Source: Lentimicrobiaceae bacterium
GTDB lineage: Bacteria; Bacteroidota; Bacteroidia; Bacteroidales; SKPS01
Assembly (NCBI GenBank): GCA_007119395.1
Contig: SKPS01000247.1
Span: 1-11,380, forward strand
Direction of reading: 5' to 3'
DNA: 11,380 nucleotides
The notes below the pieces were generated by a model. That model worked only from the letters and a program-made list of their open reading frames with translations, was not told the DNA's origin and did no database searches. This document shows positions 7,116 through 11,380 of this stretch, in pieces. The position numbers were made by a program, and so were the translations under genes. Every line of letters starts with the position of its first letter. The stretch's first letter is position 1.

Positions 7116-7916
7116 ATGAACATACTTTCATTGTATCCACTGTTTCTAACCATCAGAATGATCGACCTGCTCGATATTCTGCTGGTGGCTCTGCTGCTGT
7201 ATGTGCTGTACAAGCTGATCCGCAAAACGGTGGCCATGAATATCTTCATCGGAATACTGGCCATCTATATCATATGGAAGGTGGTTACAGTGGTGCAGAT
7301 GGAGCTGCTAAGCGATATTTTAGGGCAGTTCATCAGCGTGGGGGTGATTGCCCTGTTGATCGTTTTTCAGCAAGAGTTGCGTAAATTCCTTTTGCTGCTG
7401 GGCACGCCTAAATTTCTTCCCCAGCCTTTGATCCGGTTGTTTTCCCTTCGGATGAGACGAAACACCGAAGAGGTTTCACAAAATATTGATATCGTGGTTG
7501 ATGCCGCCACCCAGTTGGCCCATGAGCAAACAGGGGCTTTGATCATTCTGGCACGTGACAACAAGTTGCCCGACATGGTTCAAACAGGCATCGAACTGAA
7601 TGCAACACTATCAATTGAAATGATACGTACGGTGTTTTTTAAAAACAACCCTTTGCACGATGGTGCGATGGTGATTGATGGTGACAGAATTCGTGCTGCC
7701 CGGTGCATACTTCCTGTTTCAGGCAACAAAGAGCTACCCAACCATTTCGGTCTGCGCCACCGCGCCGGCGTAGGCATCACGGAACAATCAGATGCCATAG
7801 CCCTGATGATCTCAGAAGAAAACGGAACCATCTCCTATGCCATTAAAGGGGAGATCCATTACGACGTGAAGCCCGCCATATTACGCCATATTCTGCCCGA
7901 AGAGATGGTTCGATAG
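7116..7916 (+). CDS. cdaA: Membrane diadenylate cyclase CdaA (DacA)
   Basis: A 266-residue enzyme expected to make cyclic di-AMP from two ATP. The N-terminus has three hydrophobic segments (about 16-36, 40-60 and 66-86), followed by a short linker and the cytoplasmic DAC domain (about 115-250). Both catalytic signatures are present: DGA at 182-184 in NNPLHDGAMVIDG, and RHR at 214-216 in GLRHRAG. The EENGTIS segment (234-240) is also typical. Length and architecture match the CdaA class rather than DisA or CdaS. The first ATG (7116) leaves a short lead-in before the first helix; Met15 is a possible alternative. It lies 26 bp after folP. In Firmicutes cdaA is followed by the regulator gene cdaR; here ruvX follows instead, after its own promoter element. 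c-di-AMP usually controls potassium and osmolyte transport and cell-wall homeostasis; no target is visible here. Confidence 0.95.
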   Translation: MNILSLYPLFLTIRMIDLLDILLVALLLYVLYKLIRKTVAMNIFIGILAIYIIWKVVTVVQMELLSDILGQFISVGVIALLIVFQQELRKFLLLLGTPKFLPQPLIRLFSLRMRRNTEEVSQNIDIVVDAATQLAHEQTGALIILARDNKLPDMVQTGIELNATLSIEMIRTVFFKNNPLHDGAMVIDGDRIRAARCILPVSGNKELPNHFGLRHRAGVGITEQSDAIALMISEENGTISYAIKGEIHYDVKPAILRHILPEEMVR

Positions 7917-7960
7917 CATCACCTGGTATCCACACCTATCCAACAAAACCCTTTTTCCAT

Positions 7961-7968
7961 TATCTTTG
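7961..7968 (+). promoter_or_regulatory. Bacteroidetes-type -7 promoter element (TATCTTTG) of ruvX
   Basis: TATCTTTG matches TAnnTTTG exactly and ends only 7 bp before the ruvX ATG at 7976. Start of transcription would fall within a few bases of the ATG, giving a nearly leaderless mRNA. No clear -33 TTTG is seen about 19-21 bp upstream. It would allow ruvX and def to be expressed apart from folP-cdaA. Confidence 0.55.
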
Positions 7969-7975
7969 CAGCGTC

Positions 7976-8395
7976 ATGGGAAGAATTCTGGCATTGGATA
8001 TAGGTCAAAAACGGATCGGTCTGGCAGTCACAGACCCCTTGCAAATTATTGCGACGCCCCTGGACACCATTCACGTCAGCAATATATGGGAGTACCTTGG
8101 GAAATATATCAAGGAAAACCAAGTGCAGATGGCCGTAGTCGGACTGCCTGTCCAATCCAATGGGAAACCTTCGGATGCCATGCGTTATGTGAAACCCTTT
8201 GTGAAAAAATTTCAGCAAACTTTTCCCCACATCGCAATAAACACCTATGACGAACGGTTCACCTCCGTAATGGCTCATGCCGCCATCAGGGAGTCGGGAG
8301 CCAACCGAAAGGTGAGACAAGACAAAGCCCTCGCCGATAAAGTGAGTGCAACCCTTCTCTTGCAGTCATACATGCTGCACAGAGAAAACAGTTAA
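7976..8395 (+). CDS. ruvX: RuvX/YqgF family RNase H-fold nuclease (putative Holliday junction resolvase)
   Basis: A 139-residue single-domain cytoplasmic protein of the RuvX/YqgF family. The opening strand LALDIGQKRIGLAVTD (5-20) carries the first metal-binding Asp8. VVGLPVQSNG (54-63) is the family's conserved glycine loop. YDERFTS (91-97) carries Glu93 and DKVSA (121-125) carries Asp121, completing the RNase H-like acidic set. Length matches the family. In E. coli YqgF has been tied to pre-16S rRNA 5' processing, whereas other members act on branched DNA, so either role is possible. It lies 59 bp after cdaA behind a TAnnTTTG element and 38 bp before def, suggesting a ruvX-def transcript. 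Confidence 0.95.
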   Translation: MGRILALDIGQKRIGLAVTDPLQIIATPLDTIHVSNIWEYLGKYIKENQVQMAVVGLPVQSNGKPSDAMRYVKPFVKKFQQTFPHIAINTYDERFTSVMAHAAIRESGANRKVRQDKALADKVSATLLLQSYMLHRENS

Positions 8396-8433
8396 GGACG
8401 ATACGTTAAACAGCAGAATTGAAAGCAACGCTC

Positions 8434-8997
8434 ATGATACTACCAGTATACGGATATGGCCACCCTCTGTTGAGAAAAGTCTCAGAAGAGATTGATCAAA
8501 ACTACCCGCAGTTGGAACAACTGATACTCAATATGTACGACACCATGTACGCATCAGAAGGTGTAGGACTTGCAGCCCCGCAGATTGGACTGAACATCAG
8601 GCTCTTTATCATTGATGCGACACCCTATGCCAAAGAGACAAAAGAGCAGTATCCGTTGAAAAGGACCTTCATCAACCCGAAAATTCTAAACGAAACAGGT
8701 GAACACCACGATTTTGAAGAGGGATGCCTCAGCATACCCGATATCCGGGAAAAGGTGTCAAGGCAAACGAAGGTTACCCTGCAATTTCAGGATGAGCAAT
8801 TTCAAACGCACACAGAAGAGTTCGAAGGCATGATGGCACGTATCATTCAACATGAGTATGACCACCTCGAAGGGATCATGTTCGTGGATCACATCAGCAA
8901 TATCAGGAAAATGCTACTCAGGAAAAGACTCAACGACATCGTTACCGGGAAGGTAAACCCCGGCTATAAAATGAAATATGCCAGCCCCAAAAGGTAA
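8434..8997 (+). CDS. def: Peptide deformylase
   Basis: A 187-residue metalloenzyme that removes the N-terminal formyl group from nascent proteins at the ribosome. The three diagnostic motifs are intact: GVGLAAPQ (43-50), EEGCLSIP (95-102) with metal ligand Cys98, and QHEYDHLEG (139-147) with ligands His140 and His144 and catalytic Glu141. I chose the ATG at 8434, giving MILPVYGYGHPLLRKV, because related proteins begin almost directly with this ILPxYxYGxPxLRK stretch; a TTG at 8419 would add five residues (LKATL-like) and is less likely. It starts 38 bp after ruvX with no promoter element between. A formyltransferase gene, its usual partner in many bacteria, is not present. Confidence 0.97.
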   Translation: MILPVYGYGHPLLRKVSEEIDQNYPQLEQLILNMYDTMYASEGVGLAAPQIGLNIRLFIIDATPYAKETKEQYPLKRTFINPKILNETGEHHDFEEGCLSIPDIREKVSRQTKVTLQFQDEQFQTHTEEFEGMMARIIQHEYDHLEGIMFVDHISNIRKMLLRKRLNDIVTGKVNPGYKMKYASPKR

Positions 8998-9081
8998 CCT
9001 TTGGTATTAGATGTCAAAAGCTAAACATCAAACCTTTATCAATAGAAAAACATCAACAACAAACAATAAATCATAAAGAGA

Positions 9082-9672
9082 ATGAAACGTATGAAGAAAA
9101 TGAAAAGAAACAGCATTACATTCCTACTGCTTCCTGTGATGATAGTGGCCATGGTTGGGTGTGGTTCTCCGCAGCAGACAGCCCTTGAAGAGGAGAGAGC
9201 ACGGATCATAGAGTTGAACAGCTTATTGTACGACAAGGAAGGCAATCTTCCGGGACACAAGGTTGCACAAGAGGCGATTGAAGCTTTCCGTGCATTTGGC
9301 AACAACCACCCGGATGATTCCATGGCGTTGCCGTACCACATCAAGGCGGGTGATCTTGCCTTCACGTTGGGGCAATTTCGGTTGAGTGCAGATATATTCA
9401 GTGAAGTGGTTTCATTGTATCCATCGGGAGAGCACAGTCCGTATGTGTTCATCAGGCTGGGATCGGTTTACAACGACAGGTTACAGGATACGGCTGCTGC
9501 CAGGGTCTATTTCACCAAGGTACTGGATGAGTTCCCCAGTGATCCCCTTGCCGAGAGCGCTGAATTTGGGATTGAGACATTGGGGATGGATGAGGAAGAG
9601 CAGTTCAAAGTCATTCTCAAGCGGAGCCAGATGCTGGCTGATGAGCCGGAGATGGATGATTCGGAACAGTAA
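9082..9672 (+). CDS. TPR-repeat lipoprotein
   Basis: A 196-residue lipoprotein. The N-terminus is strongly basic (MKRMKKMKR), followed by a hydrophobic stretch and a lipobox-like VAMVGC ending at Cys27. The residues after the cysteine (GSPQQ) lack the acidic run typical of surface-exported Bacteroidetes lipoproteins, so a periplasm-facing location is likelier. The mature part is helical, with TPR-like units at about 60-80, 83-116 and 119-152; two of them end in SLYPSG and DEFPSD, the usual turn between repeats. The last 30 residues are acidic. The pattern recalls BamD/CpoB-type scaffolds but it is much shorter than BamD, and I cannot name a partner. There are three in-frame ATGs at 9082, 9091 and 9100; I took the first. 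It sits 84 bp after def. Confidence 0.85.
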   Translation: MKRMKKMKRNSITFLLLPVMIVAMVGCGSPQQTALEEERARIIELNSLLYDKEGNLPGHKVAQEAIEAFRAFGNNHPDDSMALPYHIKAGDLAFTLGQFRLSADIFSEVVSLYPSGEHSPYVFIRLGSVYNDRLQDTAAARVYFTKVLDEFPSDPLAESAEFGIETLGMDEEEQFKVILKRSQMLADEPEMDDSEQ

Positions 9673-9734
9673 TGGCCGGGCATAAGCGGAACACCGTGAC
9701 CTTAAGGTTTATGATACATTAACAAACAGCAATT

Positions 9735-10052
9735 ATGCGCATATCAGCATTTAAAATTTCGAAGGCGAAGCGGTTTGAGTACAAACCACGCTTTTATGAT
9801 GCCAGGAAAGAGATGCGTGAAGAGCGTAATCGCAGGATACTTCGGGAGTTGGAAAACGAATCAGCCGGTTCATCGGGAGAGTACAAGCCGATGGCGAAGG
9901 GCGAGATGAGGCACCATTTTCATTATAGTCGCCGAAGATCAGCGAGACCACACCGTGGCACCCTGCTGTTAAGGGTGGTTACGGTGATCCTGGCACTGGT
10001 TGTCGCACTGCTGGTGTTTTACGGCACCTGGTGGCTGGTGCAACTGGTATAA
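9735..10052 (+). CDS. Small basic single-pass membrane protein, function unknown
   Basis: A 105-residue protein with two parts. Residues 1-75 are polar and very rich in Arg and Lys (FKISKAKRFEYKPRFYD, then a charged helix around 24-40, then HFHYSRRRSARPHR at about 61-74). Residues about 77-100 form one hydrophobic segment (LLLRVVTVILALVVALLVFY) followed by a short WWLVQLV tail. There is no signal peptide, so by the positive-inside rule the basic N-terminus should be cytoplasmic with a C-terminal anchor. The KPRFYD stretch reminds me of small conserved Bacteroidetes proteins found beside mutL, but I cannot assign a function. It lies 62 bp after the lipoprotein gene and 61 bp before mutL. A sensible anchor and codon use like its neighbours support a real gene. 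Confidence 0.75.
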   Translation: MRISAFKISKAKRFEYKPRFYDARKEMREERNRRILRELENESAGSSGEYKPMAKGEMRHHFHYSRRRSARPHRGTLLLRVVTVILALVVALLVFYGTWWLVQLV

Positions 10053-10113
10053 AAGCGTTTGAACAGAGAAGAGTGATAGAGCACAAAACGAATCCTGGAT
10101 TTGACCTGAGCGT

Positions 10114-11380
10114 ATGGAAGGAGTGATTAAGTTGTTGCCGGACCTGGTAGCCAATCAGATTGCAGCCGGAGAGGTGATTCAGCGACCGGCATCGGTGGTG
10201 AAAGAGTTGATGGAAAACGCAGTGGACGCAGGTGCCACCATGGTGGAGCTGTGGGTGAACGATGCCGGTAAAAAACTGATTACAGTGGTTGACAACGGTT
10301 CAGGTATGTCGCCCGCTGACAGCCGCCTCTGCTTTGAAAGGCATGCCACCTCCAAAATCACCCGCTCCGATGACCTGTTCAACATCCGAACATTGGGATT
10401 CCGAGGTGAAGCCCTTGCCTCCATAGCAGCCATCTCTCAACTGGAAATGAAAACCAAGCGCAAAGAGGATGAAATGGCGACCCATATAAGAATCGAAGGG
10501 GGGAAGATCACCTTTCAGGAACCTTGTGCCCACCAAAATGGGACAACCATCGCCGTGAAAAACCTGTTCTATAATGTGCCGGCAAGACGCAACTTTCTGA
10601 AAAGCAACAATGTGGAAATGAACCACGTGTCAGAAGAGTTCAACCGTGTTGCCCTGGCCAATCCCAATGTGGCTTTTAAGTTGTTTAACGACAACAAAGA
10701 GCACTACCACCTCCCCCCGGCAAACCTGAAGCAACGGATTGTTAACCTCTATGGAGGGCAATACAACAGTCGTGTAGTGCCGGTAGAACAAGATTCCGAT
10801 ATTGCAAAAATCAGCGGGTTTATTGGCAAACCTGAATTTGCCAAGAAGAAAAGGGGAGAACAGTATTTCTTTGTAAACGGGCGGTTCTTTAAGAACTCCT
10901 ACCTCCACCATTCGGTTATGAAAGCTTATAGTGAGTTGATCGCTGAAAGCAACATCCCCTCCTATTTTCTTTTTTTCGAAGTGGATCCGGCCCAGGTGGA
11001 TGTGAACATTCATCCTACCAAAACAGAGGTCAACTTCATTGAAGGTCCTGCCATATACTCCATTCTGAACACAGCGGTAAGGAATTCACTGGGCAAGCAC
11101 AATCTGACGCCGATGATTGAGTTTGAACCGGAGAATGGTTTTACGTTCCACTTTTCGAAAGACAGGGAGATTCGTCCGCCCGAGATCCGCATCAACCCTG
11201 ACTACAACCCCTTTGATCAGCAGCCTGGTACTGACAGCAGGGTGCGTGGACCGGGTGATTCAGGCCGTCAGACCACGCTGCTGAGCCAACGGGGATGGGA
11301 AAAGTTGTACGAAGGGTTCCCCGATGAGCAGAAACCGACCAAAGGTGGAGCAGATGCCCACGGTGCCCAAACCGACAACG
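10114..11380 (+). CDS. mutL: DNA mismatch repair protein MutL (3' end outside window)
   Basis: The first 422 codons of MutL, the GHKL ATPase that links MutS mismatch recognition to strand removal. The N-terminal ATPase motifs are intact: NQIAAGEVIQRPASVVKE (14-31) with Glu31 as likely catalytic base, MENAVDAGA (33-41) with Mg-ligand Asn35, DNGSGM (60-65) and TLGFRGEALASI (93-104). The transducer domain follows, with NLFYNVPARRNFL near 150-162 and the conserved NIHPTKTEV near 300. The last visible residues, about 350-422, are low-complexity and rich in Pro, Gly and Gln, fitting the linker before the C-terminal dimerisation domain. Whether that domain carries the endonuclease motif cannot be seen. 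The ATG at 10114 gives the usual short lead-in (MEGVIKLLPD). Confidence 0.98.
   Translation, partial: MEGVIKLLPDLVANQIAAGEVIQRPASVVKELMENAVDAGATMVELWVNDAGKKLITVVDNGSGMSPADSRLCFERHATSKITRSDDLFNIRTLGFRGEALASIAAISQLEMKTKRKEDEMATHIRIEGGKITFQEPCAHQNGTTIAVKNLFYNVPARRNFLKSNNVEMNHVSEEFNRVALANPNVAFKLFNDNKEHYHLPPANLKQRIVNLYGGQYNSRVVPVEQDSDIAKISGFIGKPEFAKKKRGEQYFFVNGRFFKNSYLHHSVMKAYSELIAESNIPSYFLFFEVDPAQVDVNIHPTKTEVNFIEGPAIYSILNTAVRNSLGKHNLTPMIEFEPENGFTFHFSKDREIRPPEIRINPDYNPFDQQPGTDSRVRGPGDSGRQTTLLSQRGWEKLYEGFPDEQKPTKGGADAHGAQTDN

Noticed and set aside
7919..8320. 133-codon open frame on the minus strand across ruvX
   Set aside because: It is antisense to a protein with full RuvX motifs, and its own translation has no recognisable domain or sensible composition.
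8419..8433. TTG start extending def by five residues
   Set aside because: The ATG at 8434 gives the N-terminus expected for Bacteroidales deformylases.
8987..9002. AAAGGT-A-ACCTTT palindrome at the def stop codon, considered as a terminator
   Set aside because: The arms are 6 bp with a single central base, AT-rich, overlap the stop codon and have no T-tract, so a terminator hairpin is not supported.
9039..9452. 137-codon minus-strand frame ending in a hydrophobic run
   Set aside because: The hydrophobic tail is simply the complement of the Lys/Arg-rich start of the TPR lipoprotein; no independent support.
10058..10103. TTTG followed by TGGATTTG as a possible mutL promoter
   Set aside because: The second base of the -7 box is wrong and the boxes are about 34 bp apart instead of about 19-21.
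1..11380. Defence island, mobile element, CRISPR array or RNA gene
   Set aside because: Every stretch is accounted for by long, intact, mostly housekeeping genes with short spacers; no transposase, integrase, spaced repeat array or tRNA-like sequence was seen.

Overview
The window looks like a core-genome segment of a Bacteroidota bacterium, most likely of the order Bacteroidales (a Dysgonomonadaceae/Porphyromonadaceae-like relative is my guess). Three things point there: a DoxX/MauE-like protein of the Bacteroidales-restricted 'BT_3928' type next to tpiA, a folP-cdaA pair, and Bacteroidetes-type TAnnTTTG promoter elements with no Shine-Dalgarno-like leaders. All identifications come from reading the translated sequence; no database search was run.

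The genes form two divergent blocks that separate at about 6097-6162. Leftward (minus strand), in transcription order, are a duplicated DUF1599/Nmad1 protein, the BT_3928-like membrane protein, triosephosphate isomerase (tpiA), ribosomal protein L11 methyltransferase (prmA), and a very large exported protein of unknown function that runs off the left edge. The tpiA-prmA and prmA-large protein junctions are both 4-bp ATGA overlaps, so these three are almost certainly cotranscribed. A 99-bp spacer upstream of tpiA carries an inverted repeat and a 9-bp direct repeat.

Rightward (plus strand) are dihydropteroate synthase (folP), a membrane diadenylate cyclase (cdaA), the RuvX/YqgF nuclease-fold protein (ruvX), peptide deformylase (def), a TPR lipoprotein, a small basic single-pass membrane protein, and the first 422 codons of mutL, which runs off the right edge. 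A TAnnTTTG element lies just upstream of folP. Another sits so close to ruvX that the ruvX message should be nearly leaderless.

Most of the content is housekeeping: folate synthesis, c-di-AMP signalling, translation and protein maturation, glycolysis, and DNA repair. Coding density is high and no spacer exceeds about 100 bp. I see no mobile element, CRISPR array, tRNA, rRNA or convincing intrinsic terminator. The least explained parts are the large exported protein (873 residues visible, with a winged-helix-like segment inside an otherwise beta-rich chain), the duplicated DUF1599 protein, the BT_3928-like protein whose only two cysteines lie in one DCGCFG motif, and the small membrane protein before mutL. 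I found no clear evidence of an undescribed defence or mobile system.
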